DNA from: CAYUVV01 sp964461325
GTDB lineage: Bacteria; Patescibacteriota; Minisyncoccia; Phycocordibacterales; JACOZG01
DNA length: 27,698 bases
Reading direction: 5' to 3'
Assembly (NCBI GenBank): GCA_964461325.1
Contig: CAYWTW010000002.1
Coordinates: 1 to 27,698 of the forward strand
Shown: one piece after another, positions 1 to 6,996 of the stretch
Position numbering within the stretch: the first letter of the stretch is position 1
Layout: every line of letters starts with the position of its first letter
The notes under the pieces: model-generated
The model's database searches: none
What the model was told of the DNA's origin: nothing
What the model saw: only the letters and a program-made list of their open reading frames with translations
Translations under genes and position numbers: made by a program

Positions 1-2
1 GG

Positions 3-92
3 GTAGTTCCCGAGCCGGCCACACTGGCTCTGCTTGGTGCCGGAAGCCTCGTAGCTATCCTGCGCCGCCTTCGTCGTGAACCCGCCATCTAA
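3..92 (+). CDS. C-terminal fragment of a PEP-CTERM sorted surface protein (partial, 5' end outside window)
   Basis: The first 29 codons of the window, read in the second frame up to a TAA at 90-92, form the end of a protein. They show Val-Pro-Glu-Pro-Ala-Thr, then a hydrophobic stretch (LALLGAGSLVAIL), then a basic tail RRLRRE. This three-part layout is the PEP-CTERM sorting signal. In characterised bacteria that signal is cut by an exosortase in the membrane, releasing the protein to the envelope or extracellular polymer. The rest of the gene and any exosortase lie outside the window, so cargo and processing cannot be judged. A strong hairpin terminator follows 40 bases downstream. PEP-CTERM is mostly known from diderm bacteria, so it is unexpected if the host is a CPR bacterium. 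The motif match is clear, but the fragment is short. Confidence 0.72.
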   Translation, partial: VVPEPATLALLGAGSLVAILRRLRREPAI

Positions 93-132
93 CTTGCAGT
101 GAGCTGGTGCAATGCCACTCACTGTCGCGCCA

Positions 133-179
133 ACGCCTCCGATCTGGATTCTCAGGTCGGAGGCGTCTTTTATTGACTT
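133..179 (+). terminator. Rho-independent terminator after the PEP-CTERM gene
   Basis: A perfect 10-bp inverted repeat (acgcctccga at 133-142, tcggaggcgt at 157-166) extends inward by a T-G wobble and CTG/CAG to a 6-nt loop. A T-rich tract follows (cttttattgactttttt). The distal part of this tract is also the -35 region of the next promoter. Confidence 0.85.
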
Positions 180-200
180 TTTTATCCACAGGTATATACT
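173..200 (+). promoter_or_regulatory. Sigma70-type promoter for the 313-1408 operon
   Basis: TTGACT (173-178), a 16-bp spacer and TATACT (195-200) make a near-consensus promoter. Transcription should start near 207, leaving a leader of about 105 nt before the ATG at 313. The -35 box overlaps the T-tract of the upstream terminator. Confidence 0.75.
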
Positions 201-312
201 TTAGGCCAGATATTCGGGTCTTTGATAAGGGAATGGTCAAAGGCTCGCTCGCAGATAAAACAGTGGTTTTTTCTCTGGTTGTTTGGTGTCCCCCAAGATG
301 AAAGGGTCTAAG

Positions 313-1035
313 ATGAAGCGCTTGAGTCGTTTCCTGGCCGGTTGTTTTGTTGTCGCCACCTCATTCTGCTATACCGCCGTGGCAATCGCCGGCGGCCAGC
401 AGATGGTGATCACGGACATCAACAGGATGGTTTCCAATGATACTGTCAGTCTTTTGGGAGGAGCGGTTACTTTTGTCGGATTGTCGTGGGGGGATAAGGC
501 AAATCCTCCCTCCATCAGTTTTACTCTTCAGGATGGTTCTATTGTCAAAGCGGAAAGATGGGGGGAAGATATTCATTTCCTGAAGAATGGTCAAGTGCTG
601 GGCTTTACCCCAATTTCTACCGTCCAAGTCTGGGAGTACGAAATATTCGCCAACGGGATGACGAGACCGGTTGTGAACCTGTCTTTTGACGTCTTTTTAT
701 CGTCTCAACAGCGAATAGTGTCGGCTGTGATTATGAACCCGGCCAGTTATTGCCCAACAATGACGGCCGTGTTTACTCATCTTGACGAAGAAAAAGGATT
801 GGTATCGGAAGTTGTCACCGCTTCTACCGGAAAAGATTGGTCAACGTTGGCCACTGGATCTCCCCAAGGATCGGACAAAATGGAGCCCGCCTCCACGGCC
901 GCTCTTGTTGTCTTGGTCATACTGGTGCTCATCGTCGTACTAATCATTGGTTCGTGCGCCGCTAGCTCGTTGCAGGCGGTGTGCGCACCCAGAGCGAATT
1001 TTACCTGTCGAAATTTTGGTTTGTGGTGCAATTAA
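313..1035 (+). CDS. Unrecognised exported protein with C-terminal membrane anchor
   Basis: A 240-residue protein that I do not recognise. The ATG at 313 is chosen because aaaggg lies 6 nt upstream and a signal peptide begins right after it (MKRLSRFLAG..., Ala-rich cleavage region near residue 27). TTG at 283 and ATG at 298 are in-frame alternatives. The central ~170 residues look like a soluble beta-rich domain with alternating hydrophobic residues. Near residue 198 a long Leu/Val/Ile-only membrane segment starts (AALVVLVILVLIVVLII), and the final ~30 residues are Cys-rich (five Cys, including SCAASS, VCAPR, FTC and LWC). The likely topology is extracytoplasmic domain, one membrane span, short Cys-rich tail. 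It is the first gene of a probable two-gene operon; the next start codon is 16 nt after its stop, with a strong Shine-Dalgarno between them. Confidence 0.75.
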   Translation: MKRLSRFLAGCFVVATSFCYTAVAIAGGQQMVITDINRMVSNDTVSLLGGAVTFVGLSWGDKANPPSISFTLQDGSIVKAERWGEDIHFLKNGQVLGFTPISTVQVWEYEIFANGMTRPVVNLSFDVFLSSQQRIVSAVIMNPASYCPTMTAVFTHLDEEKGLVSEVVTASTGKDWSTLATGSPQGSDKMEPASTAALVVLVILVLIVVLIIGSCAASSLQAVCAPRANFTCRNFGLWCN

Positions 1036-1051
1036 TAAGGAGGTGAGCATC

Positions 1052-1408
1052 GTGTTGTTGGAACTCTTGGCTTTGATCGGCAGTCTTGCAACCGCTTCGG
1101 TGGTATTCGCTCTGGACAGAATCCTCGGTTGTACTTATGGCCCCGAGACAGCCGCTGGCGTGGCGCTGGTTACTTTCCTTACGGTAGAACTGGTTTTCCG
1201 TTTACCTCGCGCTTTGGGATATAAACCCAACGTCTTGTGGGCCCTGGGTACGACGTTCATCATTTGGACATTATTCAGCGCGTGTTTTCTCAACGATTTC
1301 GTAACGGTGACATTTGCCGTCGTGGTCGGGGTGCCATGGTTAATTATCTGGCTTGCCGCTCGGCAGATCATGAATCGAATTCCCCGATATTGCGTAAGCA
1401 AACGGTAG
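1052..1408 (+). CDS. Small polytopic membrane protein, unknown function
   Basis: A 118-residue protein that starts with GTG at 1052. That start is fixed by the Shine-Dalgarno aaggagg at 1037-1043, 8 nt upstream. The open frame continues further upstream, but those codons overlap the preceding gene and lack a ribosome site. The sequence is almost entirely hydrophobic, with about four membrane segments (LLELLALIGSLATASVVF; AAGVALVTFLTVELVF; VLWALGTTFIIWTLFSACF; FVTVTFAVVVGVPWLIIWL) and a basic C-terminus (RIPRYCVSKR). No family is recognised. It is probably co-transcribed with the anchored protein at 313-1035, since one promoter and one terminator bracket the pair. A membrane partner for the upstream product is possible but is only inference from position. 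Confidence 0.72.
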   Translation: MLLELLALIGSLATASVVFALDRILGCTYGPETAAGVALVTFLTVELVFRLPRALGYKPNVLWALGTTFIIWTLFSACFLNDFVTVTFAVVVGVPWLIIWLAARQIMNRIPRYCVSKR

Positions 1409-1436
1409 TCGCTTCTTCATCTGGCGGCTACTCCTT

Positions 1437-1476
1437 ACATTCCCGCGTCGTGGAGACGGCGCGGGAATGTTTTTGT
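1437..1476 (+). terminator. Rho-independent terminator of the 313-1408 operon
   Basis: A perfect 11-bp stem (acattcccgcg 1437-1447, cgcgggaatgt 1460-1470) is extended inward by tcgt/acgg to a 4-nt loop (ggag). It is followed by tttttgtct. The T-run is on the plus strand, so it serves the small-protein operon and not the convergent glycosyltransferase. Confidence 0.88.
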
Positions 1477-1491
1477 CTAAATTGGAAAAAA

Positions 1492-2715
1492 TTAAGCGGC
1501 GATGGGTTGAGAAAGAAGAGCGCGATAAATATTTAAACATTTTTTGGCGGTGGCGCGCCAAGTAATGCCTTTCGTTTCTTCGTGGCCATGACGGCTCAAA
1601 GTTTGTCGCAGGGTTGGATAACGAAGCACGGAGAGAATTTGATTAGCCATTTCTTCCACATCCCAGAAGTCAACTTTAAGTGCGTGGCGGAGTACCTCCG
1701 CCACGCCCGACTGTTTGGAAATGATGACGGGCGTGCCATAGGTCAACGATTCGAGCGGCGTTAAGCCGAAGGGCTCGGAGATCGACGGCAGGACGTAAAT
1801 ATCGGCCGCGCGATACAAAGCGGCCAATTCTTTGCCGCGCACAAAACCGGCGAAGATTACCTTGTCGGCAATGCCTATGGCCGCCGCCTGCCGGATAATT
1901 TGCGCTTCCATATCGCCCGATCCGGCAACGATGAAATAAACTTTGGGATTAACGGCTAAGACCCGTTTCGCCGCCTCGATAAAATAGTCTGGACCTTTTT
2001 GCAATGTAATACGGCCAACAAACAAAACAATGCCGTAACCGGCGGCTCGCAGCCGCGTTAGAGCGGTCGTTGGTGCCGCGTCGCTCGCTGGCCAATCAAT
2101 GCCGTTGTGCACGACTTCCACCTTGGCCGGATCGACTCCGTAGTGGCGGATGACGATATTGCGCGTGAGATGGCTGATGGCTGCGACGCGATCGGCGCGA
2201 TTCATCCCCTCTCGTTCGATCTCATAAACTCGTTGGTTAACGCCGGTACCGCCCGTTCGATCAAATTCGGTTGCGTGAATATGGACCACCAACGGCTTAC
2301 CGGTCATTTCTTTCGCTTTGAGTCCGGCGGGGTAAGAGAGCCAATCGTGAGCATGGATAACGTCGAACTCAGTCTCATCCACGATAGCCGAAGCGCGTTC
2401 GCCATAAAGCAAGACTTCGCTAATCAGGTCATCGCCATAAAAAGAGGCGCCGAGTTGACGGCGCACTCGCTCGTAAGCTTCGCTCGTCACATAGGGATAG
2501 AGCAAACTGTTGACGGCGCGCGCCTTAACTTGCGGCAAATCGGCAAACAAAATCGGAAAGGGGGCCGTGGCAACACCCAGACGCTTTGGTAAAACGAAAG
2601 TCAGGTCTAAACCTTCTTCCACCATCGCGCGCGCCAAGCCGAGACAGGCGGTACCCAAACCCCCGCTATTATTAGGCGGGAATTCCCAGCCGAACATTAA
2701 AACTCTCGGGCGCAT
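1492..2715 (-). CDS. Glycosyltransferase family 4 (GT-B fold, glycogen-synthase-like)
   Basis: A 407-residue retaining glycosyltransferase of the GT-B fold. The N-terminal acceptor domain begins MRPRVLMFGWEFPP and has a Gly-rich loop (SGGLGTACLGLARAM, residues 17-31), HAHDW at 121-125 and a VHIHATEFDR segment near 144-153. The nucleotide-sugar domain starts around LFVGRITLQKGPDYFIEA (231-248). It contains the hallmark E-x7-E pair in EPFGLTPLE (Glu314 and Glu322), followed by GTPVIISKQSGVAEV. The family transfers a sugar from an NDP-sugar to glycans or lipids in the cytoplasm; here the donor and acceptor cannot be read. The start is ATG at 2715, or possibly TTG at 2718, and there is no Shine-Dalgarno. 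A TATACT box on the minus strand (2748-2743) sits about 28 nt upstream. The gene stands alone and is divergent from the exchanger gene. Confidence 0.92.
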   Translation of the reverse strand: MRPRVLMFGWEFPPNNSGGLGTACLGLARAMVEEGLDLTFVLPKRLGVATAPFPILFADLPQVKARAVNSLLYPYVTSEAYERVRRQLGASFYGDDLISEVLLYGERASAIVDETEFDVIHAHDWLSYPAGLKAKEMTGKPLVVHIHATEFDRTGGTGVNQRVYEIEREGMNRADRVAAISHLTRNIVIRHYGVDPAKVEVVHNGIDWPASDAAPTTALTRLRAAGYGIVLFVGRITLQKGPDYFIEAAKRVLAVNPKVYFIVAGSGDMEAQIIRQAAAIGIADKVIFAGFVRGKELAALYRAADIYVLPSISEPFGLTPLESLTYGTPVIISKQSGVAEVLRHALKVDFWDVEEMANQILSVLRYPTLRQTLSRHGHEETKGITWRATAKKCLNIYRALLSQPIAA

Positions 2716-2761
2716 CAAGACATCGGGTTAGAGACTTAGACAAGTATAACACCGAATTTGA

Positions 2762-2767
2762 TATAAT
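2762..2767 (+). promoter_or_regulatory. -10 box placing a leaderless start on the exchanger gene
   Basis: TATAAT at 2762-2767 ends 6 nt before the GTG start at 2774, so transcription would begin at or next to the start codon. The -35 region is weak (tagaca at 2737-2742, with long spacing). Confidence 0.6.
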
Positions 2768-2773
2768 AGAGCG

Positions 2774-3730
2774 GTGATTGTTTTCCACAGTTGCCTACTA
2801 GCCGCGAGTTTGCTTTTGCTCTACCCCGCGAGCACCTGGTTGGTTGATGGTTTGGTCCGTTTGGCGCGATTTCTCAATTGGCGGGAATTTGTGGTGTCTT
2901 TTTTTCTCGTTGCGCTGGCCGCCTCTTTGCCCAATCTAATTGTTGGTCTGGCTTCGGTCGGGCAAGGGGTGACCCAGCTTTCTTTTGGAGATATTAGCGG
3001 CAATAATATTGTGGCAATTACTTTAGCCGTCGCCTTGGCCGTTTTTGCTTCGACGGGTGGCCGACTTAAAACCGGTAGTCACGTCATTCAAACCACCGCT
3101 TTATTCACCGCCTTGGCAGCGCTCTTACCTGTTTGGTTAGTTAACGACAACCAACTTTCGCGCGGTGACGGTTTAATTTTGATTTGCTTATTTCTTATTT
3201 ACGGTGTTTGGCTATTCTCAAAAAAAGAAAACTTTGAACGAGAACCTAGCGTTGTTAAAAGTTCTCATCGGTTAAAATTTGTTTTTCAAAATTTCGGCAA
3301 AATTTTTTTTGGCTTGATTATTTTGGTTGTTGCGGGTCATTTAATCGTTTCCTCGGCTTCCTATTTTGCCCAGTTTTTCGGCGTGCCGATTATTCAGATT
3401 GGTTTTTTGGTTACCGGGTTGGGCGGGGCTTTACCGGAAGTTTATTTCGCCGCTATTTCGGCCCGTCGTGGCGAAAATTGGATTATTCTCGGCAATCTGA
3501 TGGGAGCAGTAATTTTACCCTCAACTCTGGTTCTTGGTTTGGTGGCTATTCTCCAACCAATTTATTTAGCTCACTTGGGGGCCTTGGCCAGCGTCAGGTT
3601 GTGGTTGGTGATACCAGCCGTGCTTTTTGTTTGGTATGTTCGGAGCGGGCGGGAAATTACTCGTTTCGAGGCGGCAATTTTGCTTATCCCCTACCTCTTG
3701 TTTGTGGCCAGTCAATTTTTTGCTTTTTAA
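2774..3730 (+). CDS. CaCA-family sodium/calcium exchanger-like membrane protein
   Basis: A 318-residue protein with about ten hydrophobic segments and two internally repeated halves, as in the Ca2+/cation antiporter superfamily (YrbG/NCX type). The first alpha-repeat is VVSFFLVALAASLPNLIVGLAS followed by SFGDISGNNIVAI (residues ~40-83). The second is GFLVTGLGGALPEVYFAAIS followed by ILGNLMGAVILPS (~210-250). Repeat 2 keeps the Pro-Glu pair (Pro221-Glu222). Repeat 1 has Pro-Asn (Pro53-Asn54) where a Glu is usual, so ion choice or stoichiometry may differ from classical Na+/Ca2+ exchangers. The protein would sit in the cytoplasmic membrane and exchange a cation for Na+ or H+. The GTG start at 2774 has no ribosome-binding site and directly follows a TATAAT. 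The gene ends 3 bp from the convergent gene at 3734. Confidence 0.88.
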   Translation: MIVFHSCLLAASLLLLYPASTWLVDGLVRLARFLNWREFVVSFFLVALAASLPNLIVGLASVGQGVTQLSFGDISGNNIVAITLAVALAVFASTGGRLKTGSHVIQTTALFTALAALLPVWLVNDNQLSRGDGLILICLFLIYGVWLFSKKENFEREPSVVKSSHRLKFVFQNFGKIFFGLIILVVAGHLIVSSASYFAQFFGVPIIQIGFLVTGLGGALPEVYFAAISARRGENWIILGNLMGAVILPSTLVLGLVAILQPIYLAHLGALASVRLWLVIPAVLFVWYVRSGREITRFEAAILLIPYLLFVASQFFAF

Positions 3731-3733
3731 AAT

Positions 3734-4240
3734 TTAGGGAAAAGCCTGCCAACCAAGCGGGACATCACAGGGGCGATCAAACCCCCCTATTTCGCCCGTT
3801 AGCGGATGACGAGCGTTGACGGAAGTTGGCAAACAGACGACTCCGGTTCGACAAAGAAATTGAAAACGCTGCTGGCTATCAAGCAGATAATATTCGTCTC
3901 CCCGTTCTACCCGACCATGAGCAATTAACAGACGGCTATCAGGTCGATAATCGAGGCCGAGCTCGGAGAGTAAATCATCGGCCACGACTTTTTCATCGCG
4001 ATGGTCGGTAATGGTCGAGCTCTGGCAAGACGGGCCGCAATCCCGCGTAGTCACAACGTAAGCTCCAGCAAAACCAGAAGCCGATGAAAACAGACTGGAA
4101 ACGGCAATCTCCTTGATTGGAAAGTCGCTAAACTGGTATTGGCAAGTCAAACTTCGCCACCAGCGAGGTGCCAAGGTGGCGGCAACCACCGCGAGCGCGG
4201 CCGTCAAAATAATTACCGAATGTCGTCTCACGCTCATCAT
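3734..4240 (-). CDS. Unknown protein with N-terminal membrane anchor
   Basis: A 168-residue protein that I do not recognise. It opens with two Met codons (4240 and 4237), then VRRHSVIILTAALAVVAATLA, a single membrane anchor or uncleaved signal. A soluble extracytoplasmic region of about 140 residues follows, with five cysteines (LTCQYQF, RDCGPSCQSS, FLCRTGVVCLP and DRPCD) that could form disulphides. A TATGAT box on the minus strand (4249-4244) lies just upstream. The second ATG (4237) falls where a leaderless transcript would start, so it may be the true start. No Shine-Dalgarno is present. It is divergent from the methyltransferase gene at 4279 and convergent with the exchanger gene. It has no functional link to either that can be read. 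Confidence 0.7.
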   Translation of the reverse strand: MMSVRRHSVIILTAALAVVAATLAPRWWRSLTCQYQFSDFPIKEIAVSSLFSSASGFAGAYVVTTRDCGPSCQSSTITDHRDEKVVADDLLSELGLDYRPDSRLLIAHGRVERGDEYYLLDSQQRFQFLCRTGVVCLPTSVNARHPLTGEIGGFDRPCDVPLGWQAFP

Positions 4241-4278
4241 TTTATCATAATCATCTAACTGTGCTATGTTTTTAAATT

Positions 4279-4905
4279 ATGGACCACTTGGTTGACGAAC
4301 TGGTGGCCAAGAAGGCTTTGGCCACCCCAGGATTAATCAAAATTTTTCGAGAAGTGGATCGTCGTCACTTTACCGCTCGGGGTTACAAACGGCAGGCTTA
4401 CGAAGACCGCCCCTTGCCTTTGGGTAGCGGAGTCACCATTTCTCAACCCAGTACTCTGGCCACGATGCTTGAATGGTTAGATTTGGAACCAGGTCAGCGA
4501 GTTTTAGATGTGGGAGCTGGCTCAGGCTGGTCAACGGCTCTAATCGCGCGCGTGATCGCTCCCTTAGGCCACGTCCACGGGGTGGAATTGGACCGACGAC
4601 TGTCGGAATACGGCCAGAAGCACCTGCGCGCCTTCGGCGCGCCAAACGGCCTCATCCACCACTCGCGGCATGAACTCGGCTGGCCTCGTTTTGCCCCCTA
4701 CGACCGCATCTTGGTTTCAGCCGCGGCTTCGAGCGTTCCGGGCGCGCTCCTCGGCCAACTCCGCCCCGGCGGCGTAATGGTTTTGCCAATCGGCTACAGT
4801 CTTGTCCGCGTTAAAAAAGACAAAGAGAGCCGAGTGACGAAAGAAGAGCGGCCGGGTTTCGTTTTCGTCCCGTTGCGCAACCCGCGCACCGGCCGAGATT
4901 ATTAA
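4279..4905 (+). CDS. pcm: Protein-L-isoaspartate O-methyltransferase-like protein
   Basis: A 208-residue SAM-dependent methyltransferase of the PCMT family. The N-terminal part carries the family signature YEDRPLPLGSGVTISQPS followed by Met63 (residues 41-63). Next comes the SAM-binding motif VLDVGAGSGW (75-84) with an acidic motif II in GVELD (101-105). A third region, YDRILVSAAASSVPGALLGQLRPGG, precedes VMVLPIG. The family methylates L-isoaspartyl residues that form in damaged proteins, starting their repair, in the cytoplasm. Some CPR homologues may have other substrates. The ATG at 4279 has no Shine-Dalgarno, and TATGTT at 4265-4270 ends 8 nt before it. It is a single-gene unit, convergent with typA; only 3 bp separate the two stop codons. 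Confidence 0.9.
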   Translation: MDHLVDELVAKKALATPGLIKIFREVDRRHFTARGYKRQAYEDRPLPLGSGVTISQPSTLATMLEWLDLEPGQRVLDVGAGSGWSTALIARVIAPLGHVHGVELDRRLSEYGQKHLRAFGAPNGLIHHSRHELGWPRFAPYDRILVSAAASSVPGALLGQLRPGGVMVLPIGYSLVRVKKDKESRVTKEERPGFVFVPLRNPRTGRDY

Positions 4906-4908
4906 AAT

Positions 4909-6693
4909 TTAATCCGTTGGCCGCTTGGCTTTGACCCGCGCCGCTTCCGTTAAATATTTTTTGCGCAGGCGCGTATGCTGTGGCGTAATCTCTAAATATT
5001 CGTCGTCGGCCATAATTTCCAAACCGCGTTCGATGGTAATCGGAAGAGACGCGGCTAGATAAATTTTTTCGTCCGAGCCAGAAGCGCGCATATTGGTTAA
5101 TTGTTTACCGCGCGTTGGATTGACGACCATTTCTTCGCCTTTAGCCGTGTTGCCGATGACCATCCCCTCGTAAATCTCGTCGCCGGGATTAACGTAAAGC
5201 GTTCCCCGATTTTGCAAATTAGCCAGAGAAAAACCGAGGGCTTTGCCGCTCGCCATGGAAATCATTGAGCCGGTAACTCGTTTTTCAATCTCACCGGCAT
5301 AGGGGCGAAAACCAAGAACGTGACTGGCCATAATCCCTTCGCCCTTCGTGTCGATAATGAATTGCCCGCGGTAACCCAAGAGGCCGCGCGTCGGGCCTTC
5401 AAAGGTGAGACGGGTGAGCGGCCCGGCCGCCTTAAGCGACGTTAAGCGTACTCCCCGCCGACCCAATTTCTCGATCACCGCGCCTTGAGCCGCATTCGGG
5501 ATCTCAATCAACACCTCTTCAAACGGCTCCGATTTAACGCCGTCAATCTCTTTGATGATGACTCGGGGTTGGGAAACGGCGAGTTCAAAACTCTCGCGGC
5601 GCATTGTCTCGAGCAAAATGGCGATGTGCAACTCGCCGCGACCGGCGACCTTGATCGCGTCGCCGCCAAATTCCACCCGTAGACCGACGTTCACCTCTAG
5701 TTCTTTTTCTAGACGTTCGCGAATTTGCCGACCGGTTACAAATTTACCCTCCCGACCACCAAAGGGCGAATCATTGACGAGAAAGTCGAGAGCGATCGTC
5801 GGCTCATCGACGCGGATAATCGGCAACCGCTCTGCCGTCGGGTCGGCGGCGATGGTATCACCGATATAAATTTCTGCCAGGCCGGCGATCATGGCAATAT
5901 CGCCGGCCTGAACCTCTTTGACGGGTCGGCGGGTCAGTCCTTCGAAGGTGAAAAGTTTGGTCACGCGGCCCTCTTTCGTCGTGCCATCCGGTTTGCGGAT
6001 GAAAACCTTGTCGCCGTCCTTGATCACCCCCTCGTAAACCCGAACCACCGCCAAACGACCGAGAAAATTATCATAAGCTAGGTTGAAAGGTTGAGCCCGG
6101 CCCGGAAGCGACGTCAGCTGTGGCGCCGGCGGCACCTTGGCCAAAATCAAATCAAGAAGCGGATTTAAGTTTTCGCGTTGGTCGGTTAGATTTTTCATCG
6201 CGACTCCGTCTCGACCCACCGCGTAGATAACCGGGAAATCGAGTTGGGCCTCATTCGCTCCAAGCTCCATAAACAATTCGAGTACCTCGTCGTGGGCACG
6301 AGCAGGGTCGGCGGCCGGTTTATCGATTTTGTTCAAAACCACAATCGGTTTATGCCCGATCTCTAATGACTTTTTGAGCACGAAACGAGTTTGAGGCATT
6401 GGACCCTCTTGCGCATCAACGATGAGCAAAACCGAATCGATGGAACGGAGTACGCGCTCCACCTCCGAACCAAAGTCGGCGTGACCCGGTGTATCAACAA
6501 TATTTATTTTAGTTCCGCGATAATTAACGGAGGCATTTTTGGAATAAATAGTGATACCGCGTTCTCGTTCGAGAGCGTTCGAGTCCATCGAGACGCCGGC
6601 TTCCACCATTCCGTTTTGACGCAGAATCGCGTCGGTAATGGCCGTTTTGCCATGGTCGACGTGAGCAATAATCGCGATATTACGGATTTCCAT
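4909..6693 (-). CDS. typA: Translational GTPase TypA/BipA
   Basis: A 594-residue, full-length translation-factor GTPase. The G domain shows AHVDHGKT (residues 10-17), RGIT (45-48), DTPGH (67-71) and NKID (121-124). It is followed by an EF-Tu-like domain 2, EF-G-like domains III and V, and the TypA-specific C-terminal domain with GFSLANLQNRGTLYVNPGD and GMVIGNTAKGEEMVVNPTR segments. TypA binds the 70S ribosome and supports ribosome assembly and stress or cold adaptation. Nothing is missing compared with the family. The start is ATG at 6693. A minus-strand promoter lies at 6763-6735, and the leader of about 35 nt includes a small GC hairpin followed by six T residues that may be an attenuator. 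The upstream neighbour on the same strand is tRNA-Gln. Confidence 0.97.
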   Translation of the reverse strand: MEIRNIAIIAHVDHGKTAITDAILRQNGMVEAGVSMDSNALERERGITIYSKNASVNYRGTKINIVDTPGHADFGSEVERVLRSIDSVLLIVDAQEGPMPQTRFVLKKSLEIGHKPIVVLNKIDKPAADPARAHDEVLELFMELGANEAQLDFPVIYAVGRDGVAMKNLTDQRENLNPLLDLILAKVPPAPQLTSLPGRAQPFNLAYDNFLGRLAVVRVYEGVIKDGDKVFIRKPDGTTKEGRVTKLFTFEGLTRRPVKEVQAGDIAMIAGLAEIYIGDTIAADPTAERLPIIRVDEPTIALDFLVNDSPFGGREGKFVTGRQIRERLEKELEVNVGLRVEFGGDAIKVAGRGELHIAILLETMRRESFELAVSQPRVIIKEIDGVKSEPFEEVLIEIPNAAQGAVIEKLGRRGVRLTSLKAAGPLTRLTFEGPTRGLLGYRGQFIIDTKGEGIMASHVLGFRPYAGEIEKRVTGSMISMASGKALGFSLANLQNRGTLYVNPGDEIYEGMVIGNTAKGEEMVVNPTRGKQLTNMRASGSDEKIYLAASLPITIERGLEIMADDEYLEITPQHTRLRKKYLTEAARVKAKRPTD

Positions 6694-6700
6694 TTTGGTT

Positions 6701-6724
6701 AAAAAACCAGGGCCAGCCGGCCCC
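6701..6724 (-). promoter_or_regulatory. Possible attenuator hairpin in the typA leader
   Basis: On the minus strand the leader reads GGGCC-GGCT-GGCCC, then three bases and six T residues (rc of 6701-6706), ending 7 nt before the typA ATG. It has the form of a short intrinsic terminator placed between promoter and gene. The 5-bp stem is short, so the call is tentative. Confidence 0.4.
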
Positions 6725-6734
6725 AGATCCCGAG

Positions 6735-6763
6735 ATGATACCGTAAAATTATGCTAGGGTCAA
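6735..6763 (-). promoter_or_regulatory. Promoter of typA
   Basis: On the minus strand, TTGACC (6763-6758), a 17-bp spacer and TATCAT (6740-6735) match a sigma70-type promoter well. It lies between the 3' end of tRNA-Gln (6782) and the typA start (6693), so typA can be transcribed independently of the tRNA. Confidence 0.7.
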
Positions 6764-6781
6764 ATAAACAGAGTTGTTTGA

Positions 6782-6852
6782 CTGCCAGACTTGGATTCGA
6801 ACCAAGATTCACGGCTCCAAAGGCCGCTGTCCTACCATTAGACGATCTGGCA
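6782..6852 (-). tRNA. tRNA-Gln (anticodon TTG)
   Basis: On the minus strand the sequence folds as a cloverleaf. The acceptor stem is TGCCAGA/TCTGGCA, the D arm GTC...GAC with TAATGGTAG, the anticodon stem GCGGC/GCCGT around loop CTTTGGA, and the T arm CTTGG-TTCGAAT-CCAAG, with G as discriminator. The anticodon TTG reads CAA/CAG. The CCA tail is not encoded (TCA follows the discriminator), so a CCA-adding enzyme is needed. Read on the plus strand the loop would resemble a Trp anticodon, but the T-arm position fixes the minus strand. Confidence 0.95.
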
Positions 6853-6903
6853 AGGTCGACCAAGTCATATTAACAGAAACCCAAAAATTTTGTAGTCTGT
6901 GAT

Positions 6904-6932
6904 TTGTAAAACAACGCGGGATGTGGTAAAGT
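6904..6932 (+). promoter_or_regulatory. Promoter of the alpha-CTD-like gene
   Basis: TTGTAA (6904-6909), a 17-bp spacer and TAAAGT (6927-6932), with a TG-n extension directly before the -10 box. The transcript would start near 6939 and carry a leader of about 58 nt that includes a hairpin (cccgt...acggg). Confidence 0.65.
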
Positions 6933-6996
6933 AGTCATCGGATATCAGAGCCCGTCAATGGTTGAACGGGATGGTTTTTAAACAGGAGAACGGAGT

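Noticed and set aside
947..1051. Upstream extension of the four-TM gene
   Set aside because: It would overlap the 313-1035 gene by about 90 bp. The GTG at 1052 has an ideal Shine-Dalgarno.
6782..6852. tRNA-Trp on the plus strand (apparent CCA anticodon)
   Set aside because: The T-arm sequence (GGTTCGAATCC) is in the correct 3' position only on the minus strand, where the anticodon reads TTG (Gln).
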